From NCBI GenBank assembly GCA_003526465.1, contig DPWD01000027.1, forward strand, positions 1 through 5,113: a stretch of DNA of 5,113 bases, written 5' to 3'. The notes under the pieces are model-generated. The model was not told the origin of the DNA. It saw nothing but the letters and a program-made list of their open reading frames with translations, and did no database searches. Position numbers and translations under genes: made by a program. This DNA is from Hyphomonadaceae bacterium. GTDB lineage: Bacteria; Pseudomonadota; Alphaproteobacteria; Caulobacterales; Aquidulcibacteraceae. Below are positions 1-5,113 of this stretch, one piece after another; positions within the stretch are counted from its first letter, which is position 1; every line of letters starts with the position of its first letter.

Positions 1-1
1 G

Positions 2-142
2 CCGCGCGTGCAACCCGCGCCCGAGCCGGCGCGTATTGAGCGGCAAGCGCCGACGGCGCCCGCGCCAGCTGCGACAGCGCCCATTCCGCCGAATTTTGAG
101 CCAGCGGCAGAGGCTGAGCCTGAGAAGGAGGCTTCGCCATGA
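2..142 (+). CDS. C-terminal tail of an upstream protein (partial)
   Basis: An open frame runs from the window edge to a TGA at 140-142, giving the last 46 residues of a protein whose start lies outside the window. The tail is rich in Pro, Ala and Glu and ends in PEKEASP, so it is probably a disordered extension rather than a folded domain. Its stop overlaps the coaBC start as ATGA, and the coaBC ribosome binding site lies inside its last codons, so the two genes are very likely co-transcribed and translationally coupled. In many alphaproteobacteria the gene before coaBC is ubiB (a kinase-like ubiquinone biosynthesis protein), but nothing in this tail identifies it, and such a tail is not a UbiB hallmark. 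The identity is left open. Confidence 0.6.
   Translation, partial: PRVQPAPEPARIERQAPTAPAPAATAPIPPNFEPAAEAEPEKEASP
125..131 (+). promoter_or_regulatory. Strong Shine-Dalgarno site for coaBC
   Basis: AAGGAGG lies seven bases before the ATG at 139. It is a near-perfect anti-16S match and sits within the coding sequence of the upstream gene, which fixes the coaBC start and supports coupling through the ATGA overlap. Confidence 0.85.
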
Positions 143-1356
143 GCGAAAAATGCGTTCTTCTCATCATCGGCGGCGGCATCGCTGCTTATAAGAATCTGGA
201 ACTCATCCGCCTGCTGGCGAAAGCCGGCGTGAAGACGCGCGCCATCCTCACCAGCGCCGGCGCGGAGTTCGTAACGCCGCTTTCGGTCGGCGCACTAACC
301 GGCGACAAGGTGTATCAGGACTTGTTCAACCTCACCGACGAAGCCGAGATGGGCCATATCGAGCTTTCGCGCTCGGCCGACCTTGTCGTGGTGGCGCCGG
401 CCACCGCCGATCTGATGGCGAAGGCCGCCAACGGTCTCGCCAACGATCTTGCTTCCACCACCCTGCTCGCCACCGACAAGAAAGTGCTGATGGCGCCGGC
501 GATGAATGTGCGCATGTGGGAGCATGCCGCAACCCAGCGCAATCTCGCGCGGCTCAAGACCGATGGCGTGCATTTCGTCGGCCCAGACGAAGGCGACATG
601 GCGTGCGGCGAATACGGCTACGGGCGCATGGCCGAACCGGAAGCCATCAAGGCCGCGATTCTGACGCTGCTGAACGACGGCCCGCGCGAGATGCTTCTTC
701 GGGGCAAGCGCGCGCTTGTCACCGCCGGCCCCACACTCGAAGCCATCGATCCGGTGCGCTTTCTCTCCAACCGCTCCAGCGGCAAGCAAGGCTACGCCAT
801 CGCCGCAGCACTCGCCGAACTCGGCGCCGAAGTGACGCTGGTGTCGGGCCCCACCAACCTCGCCGCACCCGTGGGCGTGAAGCGCGTGAGCGTTGAGAGC
901 GCGGGCGACATGCTGGCGGCGTGCGAGCAAGCGTTGCCCGCGGATGTCGCGATTTGCGTCGCCGCCGTCGCGGACTGGCGTCCGGCGGAGACCGCAAGCC
1001 AGAAGATCAAGAAGGGCAAGAGCGGCGCGCCTGCCATCGCGCTCACTGAAAATCCGGACATCCTCGCCACACTATCGAAGCCGAGGAAGAAGCGGCCCAA
1101 GCTGGTGATCGGCTTCGCCGCCGAGACCAACGATGTCGAAGCCCACGCCCGCGCCAAGATCGCCAAGAAGGGCTGCGACTGGATTGTCGCCAACGATGTG
1201 TCCGGCGATGTCATGGGCGGGGCTGACAACGAAGTGCTGCTGATAACAAAGAGCGGCGCCGAAGCCTGGCCGCGCATGGCGAAGGACGCAGTGGCGCGGA
1301 AGCTCGCGACGGAGGTGGCGAAAGCGCTGTGCGGCAAGACGCGCGGGTGGAAGTAA
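139..1356 (+). CDS. coaBC: Bifunctional phosphopantothenoylcysteine decarboxylase / phosphopantothenate-cysteine ligase (CoaBC, Dfp)
   Basis: This cytosolic flavoenzyme makes 4'-phosphopantetheine for coenzyme A. The CoaB part joins 4'-phosphopantothenate to cysteine using CTP (EC 6.3.2.5), and the CoaC part decarboxylates the product using FMN (EC 4.1.1.36). The 405 residues match the usual length of the fused protein. The N-terminal CoaC flavoprotein domain (about 1-180) has the GGGIAAYK flavin loop at 11-18, the probable catalytic His73 in MGHIELSR, PATADLMAK at 87-95, the PAMNVRMW motif at 120-127, and the substrate-clamp loop GDMACGEYGYGRM with the catalytic-type Cys156. The C-terminal CoaB domain (about 186-400) has GPTLEAIDPVRFLSNRSSGK at 197-216, AAVADWRP at 275-282 and the lysine-rich KIKKGK at 289-294. 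All key residues are present, so the enzyme should be active. The start is set by the AAGGAGG site and the overlap with the preceding stop. dut, a frequent neighbour, lies about 3.2 kb downstream here. Confidence 0.97.
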   Translation: MSEKCVLLIIGGGIAAYKNLELIRLLAKAGVKTRAILTSAGAEFVTPLSVGALTGDKVYQDLFNLTDEAEMGHIELSRSADLVVVAPATADLMAKAANGLANDLASTTLLATDKKVLMAPAMNVRMWEHAATQRNLARLKTDGVHFVGPDEGDMACGEYGYGRMAEPEAIKAAILTLLNDGPREMLLRGKRALVTAGPTLEAIDPVRFLSNRSSGKQGYAIAAALAELGAEVTLVSGPTNLAAPVGVKRVSVESAGDMLAACEQALPADVAICVAAVADWRPAETASQKIKKGKSGAPAIALTENPDILATLSKPRKKRPKLVIGFAAETNDVEAHARAKIAKKGCDWIVANDVSGDVMGGADNEVLLITKSGAEAWPRMAKDAVARKLATEVAKALCGKTRGWK

Positions 1357-1408
1357 GAGTCGTATTGCTCTCGAAACTATCGCCGCCCCTCCTCCTAAAG
1401 GAATCGGC

Positions 1409-1414
1409 TATAAT
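1409..1414 (+). promoter_or_regulatory. Possible -10 box (TATAAT) for the 1421 gene
   Basis: A perfect TATAAT hexamer lies in the 64-bp gap after coaBC, six bases before the ATG at 1421. No convincing -35 element is seen at 16-18 bp spacing (the region at 1386-1391 is C-rich). If it is used, the transcript would begin at or very near the ATG, giving a leaderless mRNA. This is inference from spacing only. Confidence 0.4.
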
Positions 1415-1420
1415 GCCGAC

Positions 1421-2254
1421 ATGCCTTCCAGATCAAAAAGTACCGCACGAAGCGTTGCTGCGGAGCAATCCAATGCGGTCAGGGCTGCGCGTCGATGGCA
1501 GATGGAATCGTGGTTTCGAGAAATCCACAGGCCCGCCCAGGATACCGATGCCCTCGATGAAAGCGATTTCGTTGATCCGCATCATGTGCTCAAGGATTTC
1601 TTTGACGACACCCCGCAAGGCGACGTCGTCCTTGTAGCCGCTCAGCTCGAGCGCGAGGGCAACTGGCTTCCCAAAGGATACCCGCGAGAGCGCACCTCGG
1701 GCCCTAATGGTCCGGGCGTGGGCGCGGCTGACGGCGTGCTCCTGCTTCGAGCGCAAGACATCGTTCGCAGAGCTTCGTTTGAGGACCTCCTTTTTGGAAC
1801 TTCCGAAGAGTTGGCATGCCGGCAACACATTCGAGACGCTGTGCAAGGGGTGCGCTCGCTCTTAGAAACTGCAGATGAGACCGCGCGGGTCATCGGGCAC
1901 AACCGCCCTCCCCAAGCCTCAACACTTCGCTCCGAGCTTGGGCAATTTCGGCTGGCGATTAATTCCCTGGCGTCACAAATTCAGCGGCAGGAGGCCGACC
2001 TTGGGCTTGTCATCTCGAATGCTCTTGAGCTCCAGAGGTTAGCGCAGCAGGCGAAGTTGCCATCCGACCTTGAGCAAATTGCTTCGGAGAAATTTGTGGG
2101 TTCTTATGCCTCAACATTGGGGCGCGGCTTGGCGATCGGGACCCTGGCCTTGGGAGGCTCCCTCGTCCTGGCCATCCATCATTTAGTTCATCTGGTTACG
2201 CTCTGGCTGGTGGAGATCATCCCTGGTCTTGGATCTGGTGCGGTCGCGCCTTGA
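1421..2254 (+). CDS. Unrecognised protein with GHNRPP motif and C-terminal membrane segment
   Basis: I do not recognise a named family. The 277-residue product has a soluble, acidic N-terminal part (about 1-155), the motif VIGHNRPP at 157-164, a helical and possibly coiled-coil stretch (about 168-225), and a strongly hydrophobic C-terminal region (about 235-268, long enough for one long or two short membrane helices) ending in a Gly/Pro-rich tail. From memory, a GHNxPP motif recurs in uncharacterised alphaproteobacterial and phage-related proteins, often ahead of helices and a C-terminal membrane segment; no function is established to my knowledge. Base composition is lower in GC than the neighbours (30 of 60 bases are G or C in 1561-1620, counted by hand), which suggests transfer. 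The start is uncertain: AAGGA at 1398-1402 is too far from this ATG and better spaced for ATG 1413, which is in another, shorter frame. A leaderless start from TATAAT at 1409 is possible. The 3' end overlaps the convergent desaturase gene by 38 bp. Confidence 0.75.
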   Translation: MPSRSKSTARSVAAEQSNAVRAARRWQMESWFREIHRPAQDTDALDESDFVDPHHVLKDFFDDTPQGDVVLVAAQLEREGNWLPKGYPRERTSGPNGPGVGAADGVLLLRAQDIVRRASFEDLLFGTSEELACRQHIRDAVQGVRSLLETADETARVIGHNRPPQASTLRSELGQFRLAINSLASQIQRQEADLGLVISNALELQRLAQQAKLPSDLEQIASEKFVGSYASTLGRGLAIGTLALGGSLVLAIHHLVHLVTLWLVEIIPGLGSGAVAP

Positions 2255-2990
2255 ACGGCGCCGCCGCCAACGTTGGCAGCGGCGCATCTTCCTCGCCTTC
2301 GACGCCAATGCGCATATCTGGCAAGCGCTGCGTTTTGCTCCATGAGCCGAACAGACGATCCCACAATGTCAGCAGCGTTCCGTAATTGGAATTGGTGTCG
2401 GCGCGAACGGCGTGGTGGTGCACCCAATGGTGCGAGGGCGTGACTATGACAAGCCGCAACGCACGCTCGAACCGCGCCGGCAGCCGCAAATTCGAATGAT
2501 GGAACAACGTTCCGATCAGCACCAATGTGTCGAACAGCAGAATCGAGCCAAGCGACACATCCCCCGCCACGATCAGCGGCGTGCGCGCCAGCGCCGAGAT
2601 CAGCACTTCGCCCGGGTGGAAGCGCACGGCCGAGGTCGTATCCAGAAACTCGTCCAGATGATGCACGCGGTGGAAACGCCAAAGCGGGCGCCACTCGTGG
2701 TTGGCGCGATGCCAGCAATAGGTCCACAGGTCGAGCAGCAGCAAATCCAGCGCAAACGCAGCCCACCCGGCCATGTCCGGGCGCGTCCACAGCGGCAACG
2801 CCGCCGCCGCGGCGGCGATCGGCACGGTGATGAACGGGTTCATCGCCGTGTTCGCCGCCCACAGCCCGAGATTGCGGGTAAGCCGGCCACCGTCGCTCCC
2901 CTGCGGACGCTTCGCCGCCGGGGCCATGCGTTCGCCCATCGCCAGCAGCGCAAACCAGGCGCCCACCGCCAGGAGCTTGAGCGGAAACAT
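2217..2990 (-). CDS. Sterol desaturase / fatty acid hydroxylase family membrane protein
   Basis: This is a predicted integral-membrane di-iron oxygenase of the ERG3/fatty acid hydroxylase superfamily, which hydroxylates or desaturates lipid substrates using O2; the substrate cannot be read from the sequence. The 257 residues carry the full set of histidine boxes: HRANH at 94-98, HRVHH at 107-111, FHPGE at 124-128, HHSN at 164-167 and HHWVHHH at 187-193, followed by the typical TNSNYG (199-204) and WDRLFGSW (210-217). Hydrophobic segments fall near 3-19, 45-66, 76-92 and 147-163, consistent with a multi-pass protein with the metal site on the cytoplasmic face. The last 40 residues are a variable tail, and the final 11 codons plus stop overlap the 3' end of the convergent gene. 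ATG 2990 is the only upstream start before an in-frame stop at 3005-3003, although no clear Shine-Dalgarno site precedes it. Family assignment is secure; biological role (for example carotenoid, hopanoid or fatty acid modification) is open. Confidence 0.92.
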   Translation of the reverse strand: MFPLKLLAVGAWFALLAMGERMAPAAKRPQGSDGGRLTRNLGLWAANTAMNPFITVPIAAAAAALPLWTRPDMAGWAAFALDLLLLDLWTYCWHRANHEWRPLWRFHRVHHLDEFLDTTSAVRFHPGEVLISALARTPLIVAGDVSLGSILLFDTLVLIGTLFHHSNLRLPARFERALRLVIVTPSHHWVHHHAVRADTNSNYGTLLTLWDRLFGSWSKTQRLPDMRIGVEGEEDAPLPTLAAAPFKARPHQIQDQG

Positions 2991-3119
2991 CCAAGGTTTG
3001 GTCTAGCATGGTTCCCGGGCGCGCCGAACCGACGTTTTTTCCAGCATCGGGGGCTTCATTTCTGGGTGAAATCTCGCTATGAGCCGCCCCTCCCTTAAAG
3101 CAGCAGCGAGCCCAGACGC
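2991..3119. promoter_or_regulatory. Divergent intergenic region between desaturase and DUF6481-like gene
   Basis: This 129-bp gap must hold promoters for both outward-facing genes, but no clear sigma-70 pair stands out. It contains an inverted repeat GGTTC (3010-3014) / GAACC (3026-3030) followed after four bases by six T (3035-3040), a small inverted repeat ATTTC/GAAAT (3058-3062/3068-3072), and a 14-codon reading frame beginning at 3079 that ends on the start codon of the downstream gene. Confidence 0.5.
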
Positions 3120-3503
3120 ATGAGCGTGCCGAATCTCAACGAACGTAAAGAAGCCGCCGACAAGGCGCGCCAGGCCATGCTCGAGAAGTTCCGCGCCAAG
3201 GCGCAAGAAGCGCCGAAGCCCGACGCCACCACAATCGCCATGCGCGAGGAGCTCGCCAAGGAGCGCGAGCAGAAGCGCGCCGCCGCCGAGGAGAAACGCA
3301 AGGCCCGCATCGCCGCCGAGAAAGCCCAGCGCATCGCCGAGGCCAAGGCAAAGGTCGAAGCGGAGGCCATCCGCCATCGCGACGAGCTGATCGCCGCTGC
3401 CCAGCGCCGCCGCGCCGAGAAGGAAGCCGCCGAGATCAAGGCGTTCGAAGAGCAAGCCAAGCGCGACCTGGCCAAGGCCGCGCTCAAGGTGCGGCGGAAG
3501 TAG
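3120..3503 (+). CDS. Small charged helical protein, DUF6481-like
   Basis: The 127-residue product is almost entirely Lys, Arg, Glu and Ala and should form one long helix or coiled coil, probably cytosolic (no signal peptide or membrane segment). It opens with NLNERKEAADKARQAMLEKF, then has heptad-like KER/AEEKR/AEKAQR stretches (about 45-115), and ends in a basic ALKVRRK. The N-terminal pattern and composition resemble the alphaproteobacterial family DUF6481, whose function is unknown; low-complexity composition makes this match less certain than a motif-based one. Given its charge it could bind nucleic acid or ribosomes, but that is a guess. The ATG at 3120 has only a weak preceding purine stretch; its start overlaps as ATGA the stop of a possible 14-codon frame at 3079-3123. 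The gene ends seven bases before a double palindrome likely to terminate it. Confidence 0.8.
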   Translation: MSVPNLNERKEAADKARQAMLEKFRAKAQEAPKPDATTIAMREELAKEREQKRAAAEEKRKARIAAEKAQRIAEAKAKVEAEAIRHRDELIAAAQRRRAEKEAAEIKAFEEQAKRDLAKAALKVRRK

Positions 3504-3509
3504 CGCAAC

Positions 3510-3576
3510 GGAGCGCGGGTCTTCAGACCCGCATGCGCACCGGTTGAAGAAATGCGGGTCTGAAGACCCACGCTCC
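3510..3576. repeat. REP/BIME-like double palindrome between convergent genes
   Basis: Two 25-bp arms, 3510-3534 and 3552-3576, are inverted copies of each other with a single mismatch (C3516 against G-partner position A3570), separated by a 17-base loop. Each arm is itself a hairpin: GCGGGTCT (3515-3522), TC, AGACCCGC (3525-3532), and the mirror of this in the right arm. The outer ends are GGAGCG and CGCTCC. This two-unit head-to-head layout is what REP pairs (BIMEs) look like. Because it fills the gap between the 3' ends of the DUF6481-like and radical SAM genes, it could act as a bidirectional transcription terminator or mRNA stabiliser. There is no T-tract typical of an intrinsic terminator. 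Confidence 0.85.
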
Positions 3577-3577
3577 T

Positions 3578-4525
3578 TTATCCCTTCGCCGCGCCGCAAC
3601 TCGCCCCGCCCAGCACACAGAAGCTGGCGCAATATTTGTGGTTGAGCGCCACCGGGCGCGCGGCTTCCGCGAGCGTTGAGCCTAATTCGAATTGCGGATC
3701 GTACGGCAATAGCGTGCAGGCGAGCACGGCGGGCGCCGCGCCTTTGCGCTTCACCACCATGCGCGCGCTCGCGCACATCACTTCGCGCGGGTCTTTGTTG
3801 AGAATGCCCCAGCAGGCGGTGGTGATTTCCGGCGGATCGGCGACCGGGTCCATTTCCGGGAAGATCACGAGGGCTGCGGGATCGGACGCGTCGAGCTTTA
3901 AGCCGATCTCGCCGAACAGCGCTTGGAAGCGCGTGCGCAATTCTACTTCGGACTCATGCGCAAATCCGCGACCGGCAATCTCCACGCTGAATTCATTGCC
4001 CGCCAGCCAGCGCAGGCCGGTAAGCGTCTTGGCGTAGGCGCCCTCCCCGCGTTCGGCATCGTGGATTTCCGCGCGCGGGTCGTCGAGCGAGACGCGCAGC
4101 CGCAAGCGCGGGCCGTATTCGTCCTTCAACGCAAGCAGCTCGCGCTTGAAGCGCAGCATCGGGCGCATAGCGTTGGTCAGCACCAGCGCTTCCAACCCGC
4201 GCGCGAGCGTTTCGCGCAGCATGGCGATCAGCGCCTTGTTCATGAACGGTTCGCCGCCGGTGAAGCCGATCAGCTTGGTTCCGAGCCGCTCGCGTTCGAT
4301 TTCATCGAGATAGAGGCGCACATCTTCGAGGCTGAGATAGGCCAGCCGATCATTCTGGGGCGAGCTTTCAATGTAGCAATGCGCGCAAGTGATGTTGCAG
4401 AGCGTGCCGGTATTGAACCAGAGCGTGTCGAGCGCGTGCAAAGCCACCGAGGCGCGCGCCTCGCCCTTGGCGGTCACGGCCGGGTCGCTGAACTTCGCAC
4501 TGGTGGGTCCGAATCCGTGCGCCAT
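3578..4525 (-). CDS. Radical SAM protein with SPASM-like C-terminal cysteines
   Basis: This is a predicted radical S-adenosylmethionine enzyme of 315 residues. The [4Fe-4S] cluster motif CNITCAHC (Cys43, 47, 50) is preceded by LWFNTGTL, and the SAM-binding GGEP lies at 90-93 in FTGGEP; both are intact. The C-terminal half has Cys238, 251, 270, 299, 303 and 310, a spread that suggests one or more auxiliary Fe-S clusters as in SPASM/Twitch enzymes, many of which modify peptides or proteins. I do not know the substrate; the phrase [11 protein letters not shown] after the cluster looks characteristic of one subfamily. No precursor-peptide gene is evident nearby. The start at 4525 is chosen because GGAGGG (4536-4531) lies five bases upstream. 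The frame is open to an ATG at 4600, but that would run into the divergent dut gene and lacks such a site. The 3' end abuts the double palindrome. Confidence 0.92.
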   Translation of the reverse strand: MAHGFGPTSAKFSDPAVTAKGEARASVALHALDTLWFNTGTLCNITCAHCYIESSPQNDRLAYLSLEDVRLYLDEIERERLGTKLIGFTGGEPFMNKALIAMLRETLARGLEALVLTNAMRPMLRFKRELLALKDEYGPRLRLRVSLDDPRAEIHDAERGEGAYAKTLTGLRWLAGNEFSVEIAGRGFAHESEVELRTRFQALFGEIGLKLDASDPAALVIFPEMDPVADPPEITTACWGILNKDPREVMCASARMVVKRKGAAPAVLACTLLPYDPQFELGSTLAEAARPVALNHKYCASFCVLGGASCGAAKG

Positions 4526-4530
4526 TGTTT

Positions 4531-4536
4531 CCCTCC
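4531..4536 (-). promoter_or_regulatory. Shine-Dalgarno site deciding the radical SAM start
   Basis: Read on the minus strand, GGAGGG lies five bases before the ATG at 4525-4523. It favours this start over the in-frame ATG at 4600, which would overlap dut by 35 bases. Confidence 0.8.
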
Positions 4537-4565
4537 GCCCTCGAATCCCGCATAAGCCCTGCCTC

Positions 4566-5030
4566 ATGGATACGCGCAAGATCGCCATTGAGGTTACCAC
4601 CCTGCCGCATTTCGAGGGGCTGGCGTTGCCGGCCTACGAGACAGCACTTTCCGCCGGCATGGACATCCGCGCCGCGGTGCCCGAGGGCGAGCCGGTGACG
4701 CTTGCCCCCGGTCAGCGCCACCTCACCCCCACCGGCATCGCCATCGCGCTGCCCCCCGGCTTCGAGGCGCAGATGCGCCCGCGCTCGGGCCTGGCGCTGA
4801 AGCACGGCATCACCTGCCTAAACTCCCCGGGGACTATCGACGCCGATTATCGCGGCGAACTGAAAGTGATCCTGGTGAATTTGGGGCAAGAGGCGTTTGT
4901 AATCCGCCGCGGCGAACGGATAGCGCAGATCGTGGTGGCGCCAGTAACGCAAGGGGAGTGGCGCGTTGTGGAGACGCTGGGGGAGACCACGCGAGGCGCG
5001 GGGGGGTTTGGGAGCACGGGGCGGGGGTAG
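4566..5030 (+). CDS. dut: Deoxyuridine 5'-triphosphate nucleotidohydrolase (dUTPase)
   Basis: Hydrolyses dUTP to dUMP and pyrophosphate (EC 3.6.1.23), keeping uracil out of DNA and supplying dUMP for thymidylate synthesis; cytosolic homotrimer. All five dUTPase motifs appear in order in the 154 residues: AGMDIRA at 30-36 (metal-contacting Asp33), [11 protein letters not shown] at 71-81, [13 protein letters not shown] at 86-98 (uracil pocket and the catalytic-type Asp92), [10 protein letters not shown] at 115-124, and the C-terminal Gly-rich arm [10 protein letters not shown] at 143-152 that closes over the nucleotide. The length is normal for the trimeric class. The ATG at 4566 has no visible Shine-Dalgarno site, and only 40 bp separate it from the divergent radical SAM start, so the promoter is either very close or extends into that gene. 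It is commonly found near coaBC in alphaproteobacteria; here four other genes lie between. Confidence 0.96.
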   Translation: MDTRKIAIEVTTLPHFEGLALPAYETALSAGMDIRAAVPEGEPVTLAPGQRHLTPTGIAIALPPGFEAQMRPRSGLALKHGITCLNSPGTIDADYRGELKVILVNLGQEAFVIRRGERIAQIVVAPVTQGEWRVVETLGETTRGAGGFGSTGRG

Positions 5031-5041
5031 GTTTAGCGTGT

Positions 5042-5112
5042 CCAAGCACCGGCGTTTGCAGGTTGGAGCGCGCACCTCCCGGTGCGCCCGCGAGCCGACA
5101 GGCTCGCTTGGT
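5042..5112. repeat. Tandem hairpins after dut, REP-like and probable terminator region
   Basis: Downstream of the dut stop, two perfect 7-bp hairpins lie in a row: GCGCACC (5070-5076), TCCC, GGTGCGC (5081-5087), then GCGAGCC (5090-5096), GACA, GGCTCGC (5101-5107). An outer 6-bp pair CCAAGC (5042-5047) / GCTTGG (5107-5112) can enclose both, sharing base 5107 with the second stem. GCACCGG (5046-5052) could alternatively pair with CCGGTGC (5079-5085). The first hairpin is led by GGAGCGCG (5065-5072), the same lead as in the element at 3510. The element may continue beyond the window edge. Confidence 0.7.
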
Positions 5113-5113
5113 C

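Noticed and set aside
295..1337. Long open frames antisense and out of frame to coaBC (for example 295-930 and 792-1337, minus strand)
   Set aside because: They lie wholly within a gene with intact CoaBC motifs and have the His/Arg/Ser-rich composition typical of GC-rich shadow frames.
1329..1637. Frame using ATG 1413, which is well spaced from AAGGA at 1398-1402
   Set aside because: It shares sequence with the longer 277-residue frame, stops early and gives no domain-like sequence; the longer frame has a coherent motif, helix and membrane layout. The possibility that 1413 serves as a coupling start was not strong enough to list.
2802..2817. Perfect 16-bp palindrome of CGCCGCCG/CGGCGGCG type within the desaturase gene
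   Set aside because: It coincides with a run of alanine codons in a membrane helix, so GC-rich codon repetition explains it without a regulatory role.
2188..3098. Overlapping frames across the desaturase gene (2188-3009 minus, 2412-3098 plus)
   Set aside because: The 2217-2990 minus frame holds all histidine boxes of the family; the others are Arg/Gln/His-rich shadows.
3003..3776. 257-residue minus-strand frame covering the DUF6481-like gene and the palindrome
   Set aside because: It is antisense to a Lys/Ala/Glu-rich gene, which always yields Leu/Ser/Ala/Arg-rich open frames, and it crosses the repeat and the radical SAM 3' end.
3923..4555. Plus-strand frame of 210 residues antisense to the radical SAM gene
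   Set aside because: It is a shadow of a gene with intact CxxxCxxC and GGEP motifs and has no recognisable domain.
4526..4600. Longer radical SAM start at ATG 4600
   Set aside because: The extra 25 residues look non-conserved, overlap the dut coding region and lack a ribosome site, whereas GGAGGG precedes ATG 4525.
3510..5112. The two hairpin elements as CRISPR repeats or attachment sites flanking an integrated element
   Set aside because: They differ in stem sequence, are palindromic, lack regular spacers and flank a housekeeping dut gene; no integrase or transposase is present in the window.

Overview
The window looks like a chromosomal segment of a high-GC alphaproteobacterium. The grounds are the GC-rich codon use, a CoaBC and a dUTPase of the kind that commonly sit near each other in Alphaproteobacteria, and a small Lys/Ala/Glu-rich protein resembling DUF6481, which I know mainly from that class. 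I cannot name a genus from the sequence alone.

Layout. Positions 2-142 (+) are the proline/alanine-rich tail of an upstream gene cut by the window edge; its stop overlaps the start of coaBC (139-1356, +), the bifunctional enzyme of coenzyme A synthesis. A 64-bp gap with a TATAAT box leads to an unrecognised gene (1421-2254, +). It encodes a soluble N-terminal part, a GHNRPP motif, a helical stretch and a C-terminal membrane segment, and its base composition is visibly less GC-rich than that of its neighbours. It converges on, and overlaps by 38 bp, a sterol desaturase/fatty acid hydroxylase-family membrane protein (2217-2990, -). A 129-bp divergent region separates that gene from the DUF6481-like gene (3120-3503, +). 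Next comes an intergenic double-palindrome element (3510-3576), then a radical SAM protein with extra C-terminal cysteines (3578-4525, -). dut (4566-5030, +) is divergent from it, and a second run of hairpins (5042-5112) follows dut.

Function. coaBC and dut are housekeeping genes for coenzyme A synthesis and dUTP removal. The four genes between them do not form an obvious pathway: they alternate in strand and each seems to be a separate transcription unit. The region reads as a housekeeping neighbourhood into which accessory genes have been placed. The most unusual items are the GHNRPP/membrane protein with its possible leaderless start, the two REP-like intergenic elements that share a GGAGCGCG lead but have different, internally paired stems, and the uncharacterised radical SAM enzyme. 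I see no CRISPR array, tRNA, rRNA, transposase or complete multi-gene novel system.
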